Source: Diadema setosum
Lineage: Eukaryota > Echinodermata > Echinoidea > Diadematoida > Diadematidae
Direction of reading: 5' to 3'
DNA: 64,000 nt
NCBI RefSeq assembly: GCF_964275005.1
Contig: NW_027307649.1
Location: 566,001-630,000 of the forward strand
Numbering within the stretch: the first letter of the stretch is position 1; the number at the start of each line of letters is the position of its first letter. The position numbers were made by a program, and so were the translations under genes. Positions 21,201 to 30,412 of this stretch are shown here, piece after piece. Below the pieces are notes generated by a model that ran no database searches, was not told where the DNA came from, and worked only from the letters and a program-made list of their open reading frames with translations.

Positions 21201-23662
21201 CGGTTTTTGCTACCGTTGGCGTCTTGCTGTGTCTAGTCTCTGTTGATGTCGCGTCTCCCGTAGATTCGTAAAGCTCCAGTAGTTCTGCAGACTCGATCGG
21301 ATTACCAGCATAATAAATGTGGAGTGTAGGTCTTTCTCAAAAATCCAGAGATGTGCTTCCTTGACGCTTTTTTTCAGGATACATCAGAAAGATATAGTTC
21401 CTTGAGACTAGCTGGTCAGCAATCGATTCTTCCACCCAGCCCTTATTTGTAATTTTCCCAATCAGCTTTCCTGAAATTCCATCGTGAGTTGGGCTTGAAT
21501 AGCAAAATTAAAATTTGCAGCCCAGTGTGGATGTTGGCTGTGAGGGAAATGAGGGAGAATCGTCGGAGAAGCAAGAAGGGGGAGGTCATTTGCTGGTCTT
21601 TGAAGTGAAACAAAGGTCTAGTTTGAGTTTCCTTTCCGTTTACCAGAGTGGAAAGTGCCAGGTTGCTTGGCATCATGAAGAAGGAAGCGGTCGTTGATAG
21701 ACGCCCAATCATCCAGGACTTTTGTTGTCATTGGCAGAATAGCCCCGGGAGGAGTGGTGACTGTTGAAATCTCCTGCATAGTAACTCTGGGTGGAGGAAG
21801 ATCGGCAGCGCTGGGAAAGGCCATGTGGCGCCATAAGGGGGTTGTACATAATTAGTGACGTTGATGTCACCAACCCTGAGAGATGCGACAAAAACATCAC
21901 CAAATCTAGGCTCTCTGATGCGTTTCTTTTTAGGTATGCCCCTGTTTTATTAGGAGTCTCTGTAAATGCTCGATATTTTCTGGTCTTTAACCAATTGCTT
22001 TTTTTTTCTCTGATCCAGCCTTCGAGAGGGACGAAATGATGCCATACTACTTGCTCTTTGTGGAGTTGGATTTCCCATGTGGATATGAGTCATGTGAGGA
22101 GATCACACAAGAACACAAGGCACTGGTAAATATCCGCCTAACGTCTTTCTATTATCGACTTTTGTTCTCCTTTTTTAATATCTAACAAGGTCAAAGTTTC
22201 GTTAGTTACACACCATACCCAAACTAAGCACAACAATGGAACTTTCCCCTTTAATACAGTGCACTCCCGTTATAACGAACACGGATAATATGAAATTCCG
22301 GTTATAACGAAGTAAAAATTCAGGCGCAACATTATCCACTCTATGTATTTTCTTATACATTTGCTCGGTTATTACAAAAGAAAACTGCCGGTTCGTAGGA
22401 CTTTGATAATACTACGGGAGTCCACTGGATATGTAACGATTTCCAAACTGTAATTCCAAAGTCATCCCCGCACTACTTTGATAAAAGTTTTCCTTCGAAA
22501 CAGAAGAGCTCGTGTAACGATTCTCAAGGCATATACCGTACTATTAAATGCCATCGTAGACAACTCGTGCCAATGAGAGAAAGGGATGATACAGCTCGCA
22601 CACATCAAGGGGCAACATCGGCCGCAAACATCAACAACTACCAAACACGTGGGTACACACATACCATGCAGTACAGGCTATCCCGAGGGCGCACTTTACA
22701 CAGAATGGAATGATTTAAACCTCCTCTTCACTGTAGGCGGGTTTCATGTGAACCCTTTTACAACATGTAATCTGACTGCATTCGTCAATATCTATACCCA
22801 CTTTGAATGTAGTCCAAAGCTCTACAGTCGTACGTCAGATTCTTTATTGCACTCAGTATATACAATGTATTTCTCAAAAAGCTCTTTTCCACGCTGTTAG
22901 CGTGCCCCAATTACATATTGGATTCTCCTGTTTTTCAATAGGTCATATTGATGGTATTTATACGACTTGCATACCATTTTGAATAATCGGTTGTTACTAT
23001 AATAATTTTCCTTAACGTAAAAAAAAAATGTGATATGGATAAATCCCTCTGATCCCTCCTGTGCAGTTTGGGAAAAGTCTGCTTAGAAATTTTGATACTA
23101 GATATGAGTCCTAAGGAGCTTCATATTCTCTAAAAAATAAATAAAATGAGATATATAATTTATAAATTGCCTCTAGTAGCGTTGCTCCTGCTTTCTGTGG
23201 GTCCGTAATGAGCATCGACAGCTTTTCAAAGATTTTCGTTTGACGCATTAACTTACTCACCTATCAGCTAATTTCTAAACTGATCAATCAAACAACCAAT
23301 CAATCCATTGTCCATTCGATTGACGAATATTGCTAGCAAATTGATAGGTAATCAATGAATATACATGCATTCAGTTATCACTTGGCTGTTCATTCATTTA
23401 CAGTTTTATTGGTTTATTCATGTGCCGTTTATTTTACCATCAGCTCGATCAGGAACTGCGTGACCGCAATAGCGACTACGAACGGTTGCGCCGGGAAGGT
23501 GCCATTGCATCCCCTCGAGTTCACATCGTGAAACCTGGAGCGTTCGAGGCGTTGAAGGGCCATATTTTGGACAACACCAGCACCACTGCTAACCAGTACA
23601 AAGCACCGCGCAAACTGCAGTCAGAAAGCCTAGTCGAGTTTTTACTTCATCATGTCATGTGA
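10712..23662 (+). CDS. GHDC-like: GH3-domain protein (GHDC-like), copy B, complete
   Basis: Exons: 10712-10841, 14588-15604, 16264-16402, 18289-18453, 19458-19609, 22019-22125 and 23444-23662 (TGA). They total 1929 nt, or 642 residues, with consistent phases. Exon 1 starts MNMALLN and encodes a signal-peptide-like hydrophobic stretch (STIFLVVSLLLAQATG). Exon 2 adds a second hydrophobic segment (VLVAVVATCLSLLFLTLLAL) and then the GH3 N-lobe. Motif I is TSGTSGCAKLVP, motif II SSGYGCSEG and motif III YRYRLGDIIRVTGF, so the adenylation site looks intact. Mammalian GHDC, from memory, has lost motif I. The exon 2 donor (GTATTG) is weak. A second in-frame ATG at 14704 (MALLRGK) could give a form without the hydrophobic leader. 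Length is close to plant GH3 enzymes (about 600 residues). Likely an acyl-adenylate-forming enzyme; substrate unknown. Confidence 0.9.
11640..11715 (+). repeat. CAC/AAC/CA-rich low-complexity block in intron 1 of B
   Basis: Repeats of CCACCA, ACAACA and CACACA. The same block lies in copy C intron 1 (31276-31345), showing collinearity of the two introns. Confidence 0.8.
12175..12490. mobile_element. Hairpin MITE in copy B intron 1
   Basis: A long imperfect inverted repeat centred near 12335. GGATCGCAGTCTAATGAATC and TCAGGTGAGTGTCAGA on the left pair with TCTGACACTGACCTGATAGT and GGACTGCGATTCG on the right. Outer arms carry the AGAGATTT/AAATCTCT and ATTCG..GAACGAAGTTTGTTGCTTCCGGCC type ends. 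Related elements lie at the same place in copy C, once as a tandem pair. Confidence 0.7.
12834..14377. mobile_element. Inverted-repeat DNA element with AACGTTTT sub-repeats
   Basis: The ends are CCCAGCAAACACAGAACGTT and its near-complement at 14350-14377 (ending TGTGTTAGCTGGG). Both sub-terminal regions are packed with AAACGTTTT / GAACGTTCT motifs for about 300 bp. Copy C intron 1 has the empty site (GAAAGAAGAGGGAAGGCCTG, about 33020-33039). AA flanks both ends (12832-12833, 14378-14379), a possible 2-bp target duplication. No transposase is seen. The superfamily is not identified. Confidence 0.75.
13291..13803 (+). mobile_element. Retroposon with 11-bp target-site duplication
   Basis: A 513-bp GC-richer insert ending in a short (AAC)n tail is flanked by perfect copies of ATTCATCAATG (13280-13290 and 13804-13814). 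A long target-site duplication plus a simple-repeat tail is the signature of target-primed reverse transcription. It is nested inside the 12834-14377 element. It could be a 5'-truncated LINE or a SINE; no coding domain is recognised. Confidence 0.7.
17229..17474. mobile_element. MITE with CACAGTGTGAAC sub-repeats (copy B intron 3)
   Basis: The ends are roughly inverted (GAACACAGTTTCCCACAGTG on the left, CATTGTGTGAGACACTGCGT on the right). Internal repeats of CACAGTGTGAA / ACAATGTGAAC occur in both orientations. There is no ORF of interest. Confidence 0.6.
17925..18180. repeat. CGGGAG-rich palindromic segment (copy B intron 3)
   Basis: Many copies of AACGGGAGA and its complement TCTCCCG, including the palindrome-like GGCGGGAGATCTCCCGTCG. 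It ends beside a (TG)n run at 18186-18216. Probably a small non-autonomous element. Confidence 0.5.
18612..18971 (-). mobile_element. tRNA-derived SINE (copy B intron 4)
   Basis: Read on the minus strand, the element begins near 18971 with a tRNA-like promoter: GGCTCAGTTGGTATAGCGCG (A box) and, further on, GTTTGAGCCCGAATCT (B box). It ends near 18612 in an (AAAC)n tail. Such an A/B-box head with a simple tail is typical of tRNA-derived SINEs. It is not a functional tRNA gene, because the folded 3' half of a tRNA is absent. Confidence 0.75.
19880..21910 (-). mobile_element. Jockey/CR1-like LINE relic in copy B intron 5
   Basis: Minus-strand fragments, 5' to 3': endonuclease piece (DDWASINDRFLLHDAKQPGT, about 21620-21715), RT start (YRRISLLCTTFKLFERLLL and EQEGFRPGKKCADQ, about 20600-20800) and RT core (NNGLPQDSVLAPFLFN, about 20310-20370, where the family has GLPQGS). 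Several frameshifts and stops break it. It is collinear with 3860-5640 in copy A but lacks the 3' terminal part. Confidence 0.82.
22255..22431. mobile_element. TA-flanked MITE (copy B intron 6)
   Basis: 177 bp: TACAGTGCACTCCCGTTATA at the left, ACGGGAGTCCACTGGATA at the right, flanked by TA. The inner part repeats TATAACGAA. TA target sites and CAGTG ends fit a Tc1/mariner or pogo-type non-autonomous element. The copy A equivalent is truncated at 6236. Confidence 0.7.
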
Positions 23663-23950
23663 TTGTATGGACCACGTACACGATGACTCCGATATAGATA
23701 ACGTTGTTCTGATGACGATAGTAAATAAGAATAATGTGGACCCTAAAATACACATAATTATTCATACATCAATTCAAATACGAACCAAATAAGTACCTAC
23801 GACATTGTTAGATAACTATGATTATGTACCATGTCAGAGCTCTAGACATCAGAGGCGAATTTTTGTCGTCTAAAATTGTATATCGTAGGCATAATTATTC
23901 TTGATAGTGATGATGATAATAATGATAATAATGATAATGCTGATACTGCT

Positions 23951-24012
23951 ACTACTAAATACTACTACTACTACTACTACCATTACTACTACTACTACTA
24001 CTACTTCTACCA
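23951..24012 (+). repeat. (ACT)n microsatellite after copy B
   Basis: A near-continuous ACT/TAC array about 290 bp downstream of the copy B stop. Short Tyr- or Thr-rich ORFs here are artefacts. Confidence 0.95.
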
Positions 24013-24269
24013 TTTCTTCTACTATCAATATTACTTCCATAAATTGTGGCTACCCTTGTATAATGTACAGGTCAAAGGCCAAAGTCCATTGTGACTAATT
24101 TACTCATTTAATCATGAGAAAACGAATGGATTGGCATGACGCAGCAGCTTAATGTTTTTAACAGAGATTTGGACATGTCTACTTAACAAGTGCAAATGAA
24201 ATTTAATGATTATATATATGATCAAAGTTGCTAAAGACAAGGGTCATATTGTTTGGGCCGAGAAATAAA

Positions 24270-25400
24270 GTCAGGTGAAAAAAGAGAGTCCTGAAACAGT
24301 TGCAGCAATTAGATATTTAGGTGTAATTTTAGACTCTCACTTAAGTTGGTCTAGTCACATAGATCACATTGTAAAAGACAAAAATACCCAAATCATATGC
24401 ACGCCTCCCCAAAATTAATCCCTGCGTTAGTTAGAAAATGTTAATTGATTTGTATTTTTTTCTAATTGTCCTCTGTCTGGACTACTGCTGTCCGGTATGG
24501 GGTAACAAGACTAAAACAAGTACGCAAAAACTGCAGAGATGCCAGAATAAATTTGCTCGTCTGGCCTTAAATGCCGATAAATTCTCATCTTCTCCTCGGC
24601 TGAAAACGCTTTAGAGGCAATGAATTGAACAGAGACTTAAATACCAGCTATGAGTTATGGTATACAAGATCGTAAATGACAGAGTGCCGTCTTACTAAAA
24701 CCTCTCATTACCAATAGACCAATATACTACCATACCAGATACGCAATCAATAGCCCCCTCTTTGTGCCTGCGCCACAGACAGAATACATGTAAGCATCCT
24801 TTTCTTAGCAGGGAAGTGACGGTTATATTCAACACTGTATTCAGGCAGCTGTTATTGCAAATTAGCCCCCCCCCCCCCTCTTGAAAGATTGAGAAAATGA
24901 TGCCGTCGGTTGAGTTATACCTTCTATACAAATATTCATTATTGTCACACAGTGGTGTTACATTGATAGTTTTTACATTTCTTTTTAACTGTCTGTTTAT
25001 TTCTTAAATTATAATTCATATTTTTTCTGTATGTAAACAACCTTTGTTTTTGTATTTTAAACTTTAAAGCTTTTACTTACGGTACGCCATCACAGTAATT
25101 ACACATTAAATCTATGTATGTTTTTATGTTTGTATCTTTGTTTGAATAATTCACTTCGTCTATCATGTCTACGCTGATTTCGGTATGCCAGTGTCGTATC
25201 TTTTGCAAGCGTGTATTGTTTTGTGTATGTGTGTTTATACTTGTATGTGATTTTTATGAAGTCTATATAATTGTATTCCAGTGTTTTATCATGTATTTGT
25301 GCACAGGCTCCCCGGGAAAGCAGTTGCGAACCTAAGGGGACTTTCCTGTTTGAATATGACGGAAAAATGAATGAATGAATGAATGAATGAATGAGTGAAT
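24270..25400 (+). mobile_element. CR1-like LINE 3' end
   Basis: Conceptual fragments in shifting frames match the C-terminal part of a LINE reverse transcriptase: RYLGVILDSHLSWSSHID (about 24320-24370), then LDYCCPVWGNKT (about 24475-24515), then KPLITNRPIYYHTRYAINSP (about 24700-24760). A 3' UTR with GGGACTTTCCTGTTTGAATA and a (GAAT)n tail near 25365-25400 follow. It is 5'-truncated and frame-broken. Confidence 0.7.
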
Positions 25401-25496
25401 GACTGAAAAAAAAATTAAAAAAATAAAAATAAATAAATAAATAAATGAATAAATAAATAGATAAATAAGAGCTGGTGCTCATAGGCAAGCCAGGCA

Positions 25497-25735
25497 CTCT
25501 TACCGTCCCGCCATTGTGTTTCCAACCTAATTATGATTGACCATGTCAATGAAGAACAATGAAGAAACTATTATGTGGACTGATCTTCGTCTGGTACTAT
25601 ATCTTTAAGTAGAAAACGAATTACATCGATAGACCTTTTTGATTAAATAAAAAGTGGGAAGTTTGACATGACGAGGAAAAGAGCATGACGTTATTTAGCT
25701 CTTACCAAACAAGGCTGTTGTCTTATCGACATTGG
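25497..25735 (+). repeat. Flank shared by copies B and C
   Basis: Blocks such as GACCATGTCAATGAAGAACA and GAAGTTTGACATGACGAGGA resemble 44400-44646 after copy C, and GTCTTATCGACAT recurs at 45355. The tandem duplication unit therefore extends about 2 kb past the last exon. Confidence 0.6.
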
Positions 25736-26521
25736 TGTTGTTGTTCTTTTGTTTTTGTTTTTGTTTTTGTTTTTGTTTTTTGCAGAGGAAATCTGCCTGA
25801 ACGCTATTTCTGGGCCTAAAAATATATTTTACCTATATTTTGCAGAAAATTCTATTCAAATGGTTAAGCGGTCACAGAGGAATGTGGATCGTTGTAAAGC
25901 ATGTCATGGGTCGGTTTTCTTCGAAGTTTAGCTCTTGGATGCTCTTGGAACTGCATATTAATGTGTGAACACAATGGACAGAACTTGGAAGAAAGGAATT
26001 CCTGACATGCTCTACAAAAATTATCATTTCACTTACATTCATTCATTCATTCATTCATTCATTTTTCCATTTCCAACACAAACATGGATATATTTTACAG
26101 AATTGAATTCATAAATTTCATCATGATGCAAAATAAAGGATAAGTTTACAAAATATTGTAAGTATACGGAAATGCTGGAAATGGGGAGGAATGCTAAAAT
26201 GCAGTGCTTGTAGGGTGCATTCCCCCCCCCCCCCACAAACACACACACAAGTAATACAACAAATTATATCATTGATTGACTGATATACATAAAAAGTGGA
26301 AGAAACAAAAGAAACTAAGACATAGAGACCTATAGCTAACCTAACTAATCCGAAAACTTGGAGACTGAAGACACGGAGACCTATAACTAACCTACCTAAC
26401 CCGACTAACTTTGACCACTGAAGCAAATCGGATGGGGTTTTCTGCAAGATGTGGGTAACAAGTTATAGTTTCATAGCCTGAAACAAGGACTACCAGCTTT
26501 TCCGTACCTTGTTTCAACATT

Positions 26522-26779
26522 GTGCTGCTGACCTCAAAGAGATGTTTTTACCAACTCAATCAAGCCATGATTAATGCACGCGAACGTAACATGATCAAGG
26601 GCTGCATTAATGCACAGAGGGCTTGGCAAGTACTTGATGGGAAGTACGGAGACCAGGACAGAGTTGTCGATAGTCTTCTTCGTAACTTGGAGAATCTGAA
26701 GTCGTACGGAATCAAGGGCAAGATTAGTCTAAGCGCCATGAATGGATTTGTTCAAACCTTACAGGTGTTTGAGGTGTAG
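26522..26779 (+). pseudogene. BEL/Pao gag-like fragment
   Basis: About 80 residues with AQRAWQVLDGKYGDQDRVVD, similar in style to the Pao gag (DUF1759) region where an ...L..KYGD.. motif recurs. A stop at 26777 ends it. No other gag domain is present. Confidence 0.55.
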
Positions 26780-26939
26780 GCCGAAACGATCGGTCTCTCC
26801 TGGGAGTTGAATAATAAAATCATGCTGAGTCAGATCAAGCAAAAGATGCCTGAGGGACATCGCATTGCCTACTACAAAGATGTCAGAGAAGAGCATATCA
26901 GTGACTCCCTCGGAGGCTTGGTCAAATAGCTCCATAGTT

Positions 26940-27234
26940 GTTTCCACTTCTTTTTTCATCCCGCACATTTGTAGTTAAGTTTTCACCTTTTTTTCCTCCT
27001 GTGAGGTGCCCACGTCGTACAAGCCTAGTCTTATGAGTGGGTACCTCCACTTTTTTTCGCAGAATGTATAAATATGTCTGTATGAAAAATGCCTAATATT
27101 GTAATGACTATTGGCAAATGTTATTCTTTGCTATCTATGTATCATTCATTCAAACGCATGTCGAATCTATATTTTTTGTACATTCTGTTGAAAGAAGTGA
27201 AAATAAAACCTTTGAACTGAATTAAATTGAATAG
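26940..27234 (+). mobile_element. 5'-truncated LINE 3' tail nested in BEL/Pao
   Basis: Non-coding stretch between the gag-like and protease-like parts. It ends AAAATAAAACCTTTGAACTG and then an (ATTGAAT)-like tail, as in LINE 3' UTRs. The left limit is approximate. Confidence 0.4.
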
Positions 27235-27261
27235 ATTCCTACTTCTCTGCTATCTGCCCTG

Positions 27262-28089
27262 TTGTGTTATGGAGAAAGAGATCAAGGCTCTTCATTTCCC
27301 CTGGATCACAATGCACCACCAACACGTTCCAACATCACTTCAGCGAGTGTGAAGACGGTCGCGAACAAGGATGCAGGCACACTACAGAGCGTCGTACCTA
27401 CTGTCATAGGATATCTGCGACATGGAAATGACCGTCAGCTGGTGCGGATTCTCTTAAATGGTGGAAGTCAGGCCACCCTGGTAAGAGAGGGAATCTTCTC
27501 CAAGACAGAGAAAGACATCTACCAGGATCATGATCTAAGTCTGGTAGGAGGCACCAGGATCAGGAGAAAACTTCGACTGTTGCATTGTTACATCGAAGAC
27601 ATCGAGGGAAACTTGTCTTACCCAGTAACCGTCACAGAAATATACAAGCCTTGTGGAGAAGCCCCTGTTGTGCAAGCAGAAGACCTCCAGCAGTATCACA
27701 TCCTACATGAAGTTGATATACATGCTGCCTCTTCTGAAACTGTCGGCATGTTGCTGGGCGTTGACAACACTCATTTGATGATATGGGAGGAATACATCCT
27801 TAGAGAAAAACCTGACGAGCCAGTAGCAGCGAGATGCTCCTTGGGATGGTTCATCCAAGGAGGATGGTCAGGAGGCTCTGCAGCGCTGCTTAACTATGTC
27901 AACGTGTCGGCAATCAGTACCCTGGAGGAGTTCCTCGGCATGGAAACAGCAGCCTTGCATCCGAGAAGATGTAAACGCTCATCAAAGCTCTTGGACAGAG
28001 GAGCAACTGAAGCAATGGAGAAAAGTGTTACTCAGGGTCAGGACGTCGGCTCGTACGAAATCAGGTTGCCGTGGAAGAAGTCCCCTTAA
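27262..28089 (+). pseudogene. BEL/Pao aspartic-protease-like ORF
   Basis: A 275-codon open frame. VRILLNGGSQATLVREGIF is the Pao protease active-site region, where active members have D-S/G-G-S in place of the first Asn seen here (N-G-G-S), so the catalytic Asp appears lost. MLLGVDNTHLMIWEE and CSLGWFIQGG match the later protease/linker segment of the family. The open frame survived, but the flanking domains are broken. Confidence 0.7.
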
Positions 28090-28271
28090 AGTCTTCCGGA
28101 CAACTACAACTACACCTTGAAGAGACTGTATAGCTTAGAGAGCCAGTTCAGAGACAGGCCTGAGGAGTGGGATGTGTACTGCAAGCAGATGAGGAATCTG
28201 CAGCACAGAGGTGTCTTACGTCGTGTCAGTGACGCAGAAATTTGACAAGACAGAGAAGCTGAAAGAAACAT

Positions 28272-29026
28272 GTGGTTCTTGCCACATTTTGCTGCAAAGA
28301 AATATTCAGAAACCGCCCCAGTCAGATCGTCTACAACTCAAAGGCGAGATTTCAAGGTCACTCTTTGAATGACTACCTCGTGAAGGGTGAAGACCTGAAT
28401 TCTGACCTGTTCAACGTGGCTCTGCGTTTCAGAGAGAACGAAGTAGGCGTCATCGCTAATATTCGGAAAATGTTCCGTGCAATCAAGATGCAAGGTTTCA
28501 CCGGTATGTTTTTCGCGAAACCCCGTACCAACCCATTCAAGTCTATGAACTCACCACTATGACATTCAGAAACAGGCCTTCTCCAACGGCGGCAATTGTC
28601 ACCCTCAGGCACGTCACAGATCAACATGCACCTGGTGATGAGCATCTGAAGAAAGTTGTCTCCGATCAGTTCTACATGGACGACCTGAGTGAATCCGTCA
28701 CCAATGTCGAGGAAGCCGTCAACCTGAAAGCCAAGCCCAAGAAGGACGTTGTCCTGACCAAACGCAAGTTGTTTGCCCACACCGCATCATACTGTGATGT
28801 GTTTGGTATGCTTTCTGGAATCTTAATCTGGCCAAATATTCTACTCCAGCAACTGTGGCAGTTAAATGTCGACTGGGACACGCCACTCAACGACAGACCT
28901 GAGCTCTGTCGAATCGTCAGTGAGATCAAGGTAGATCTGAAAGCAGCATCTGCCATTGAGATTCCACGATATCTCATTCCTCAGACGTTGCGAGGGAAAA
29001 GGCCAACGAGATCTTCCGAGCCCTGA
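28272..29026 (+). pseudogene. BEL/Pao reverse-transcriptase remnants
   Basis: LNDYLVKGEDLNSDLFNVAL and RFRENEVGVIANIRKMFRAI (28360-28490) correspond to the family's conserved SLND-L and RFR---VA--ADI-KMF segment. DQFYMDDLSES (about 28665-28697) corresponds to the catalytic Y-DD box. TKRKLFAHTASYCDVFGMLS fits the following Pao segment. At least one frame change lies near 28560. Confidence 0.7.
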
Positions 29027-29039
29027 TCTTCATTGTGCG

Positions 29040-29375
29040 CCGTACAATGGAGACTTCAGGAAAAGGAGAGAGCTGCATGTGTATCGCAATGATCGACAAG
29101 TTCTGGGCGCGTTGGATGGACTGCATTCAAAAGCTCTCACCATCAAACGTGCAGCAGAGAACTTAGAAGCGGGTGACGTTGTGCTAGTCATCGGAGAAGA
29201 CAATGAGGCGCTGCATTTGGCGAATGGCAGAAATCGTGAGGACCTTCCCTAGAGACGATGAGCAGGTTCGCGTCGTCGAGATTCCATACGCAGATCAGAC
29301 ATGCGCAACGACCTTTGACCAAACTGATTCTCCTCATGAAGAGGACACAGAGAGAGAATGGACATTTAATGTGTG
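29040..29375 (+). pseudogene. BEL/Pao integrase C-terminal remnant
   Basis: IDKFWARWMDCIQKL, then in other frames GDVVLVIGEDNE and WRMAEIVRTFPRDDEQVRVV. These are the typical end of BEL/Pao polyproteins (FW-RW..., GD-VL, W-L-RV...P--D---R-V). Frameshifts separate the parts. Confidence 0.65.
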
Positions 29376-29675
29376 ACTGCAGGACTGAGTAAATAATTGC
29401 ATTCATCTGAGGAAAGGACGTAGTGTAGCATTTTGATTTTCTCGTCTGCTTAGAATATTTTCGGATACTTGATTTGTGCTATTGAGTCGAATAAACGAAT
29501 TCTTGCCATTTGTGTGGAAACAATGAAACTCAGTCTTAGTTTGTTTGGACATTTGAAATCATTCCATTCGAGTGTTCGTTTGCTGGTTTGCATCTCAGCT
29601 TTGGATCTATCAAGGTCTCAACCTTTGAGCAGTTATCTATTCGTTGTTGTGTAAATAACGTTGAAGGGGGCAGGA

Positions 29676-30005
29676 TGTCGTGGAATGATACAATTTAGTA
29701 CGAGTTGAGAAATTAGAGTCTGAATTGAAGACAGTCAGCAAAAAGTTCCGGCCAGTCGTCTCAAAAGAGCAGCAGTTAGCTACAGCAGCTTGCTTGTAGT
29801 TTAGTTTTCTTGGACAATCTAATGCTGTGCAACAATCCAAGGAACTACTCATTCCTACACAGCTGTTGAATAGACTAGACTAGACTAAACTAGCTAACGC
29901 AAGTTTGCAGTACACACGGTATATTATCGCCGATATATACTGTGTAACAGAATAAAGATCCACATCAAGTTAAACCAAGGATTTCTTTGTTCCTTTTTTG
30001 CAACA
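29676..30005 (+). repeat. Probable BEL/Pao 3' LTR
   Basis: A purine run (GAAGGGGGCAGGA, 29663-29675) is directly followed by TGTCGTGG. The segment ends TTTTTTGCAACA and contains AATAAA near 29950. TG...CA ends and the adjacent polypurine tract fit an LTR. No second LTR was found, so the limits are inferred. Confidence 0.5.
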
Positions 30006-30181
30006 ACGTGTCCAGATATCGTTTGATAAGATTGCATACAAATCCATCACATGCCCCCGTTATAATTTTGGGGTGGACACTAGGGACCTACGTTAATGTT
30101 TCTTTTCTCTCTGTGCGTCTGCGGAGGTCAGCGTGTGTGTGTATGCGTGCAAGTGATAAGGTTTATATACATTGAAATGGG

Positions 30182-30182
30182 G

Positions 30183-30224
<42 letters not shown>

Positions 30225-30234
30225 TGTGTGTATG
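30182..30234 (+). repeat. (TG)n microsatellite upstream of copy C
   Basis: Counterpart of 10459-10536. Similarity between the B and C 5' flanks starts here. Confidence 0.95.
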
Positions 30235-30239
30235 TTCTT

Positions 30240-30412
30240 GTCTGCCTTATCTGAAAGAGTTTGCTTCATGATCATCATGTGTCACTGCGCCGCGAAATTG
30301 ATGTTCATGCTGATTTGTGTTTCTCCAAGCCCATGAACAGAGACGTCATACCTTAATTGCAGTTATTGATGTTCATATCGTCTGACTTACTGTTGAAAGA
30401 TCGGCTTTGAAT
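30240..30412 (+). promoter_or_regulatory. Conserved 5' flank / 5' UTR of copy C
   Basis: Closely matches 10540-10711. The upstream-most ATG of copy B is TTG here, which shifts the likely start 6 bases downstream. The BEL/Pao 3' LTR ends about 180 bp before the TG array and about 400 bp before the ATG. Confidence 0.4.

Larger units (their letters stand above)
26522..30005 (+). mobile_element. Decayed BEL/Pao LTR retrotransposon
   Basis: Gene-order fragments on the + strand: a gag-like piece (26522-26779), an aspartic-protease-like piece (27262-28089), reverse-transcriptase pieces (28272-29026), the integrase C-terminal region (29040-29375) and a 3' LTR (29676-30005). Frames shift repeatedly, large parts of RT, RNase H and integrase are missing, and no 5' LTR is visible, so it is inactive. 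A separate LINE tail interrupts it at about 26940-27234. It fills part of the space between copies B and C. Confidence 0.78.

Noticed and set aside
24695-24931. Minus-strand 78-codon ORF
   Set aside because: Antisense of the CR1-like LINE fragment.
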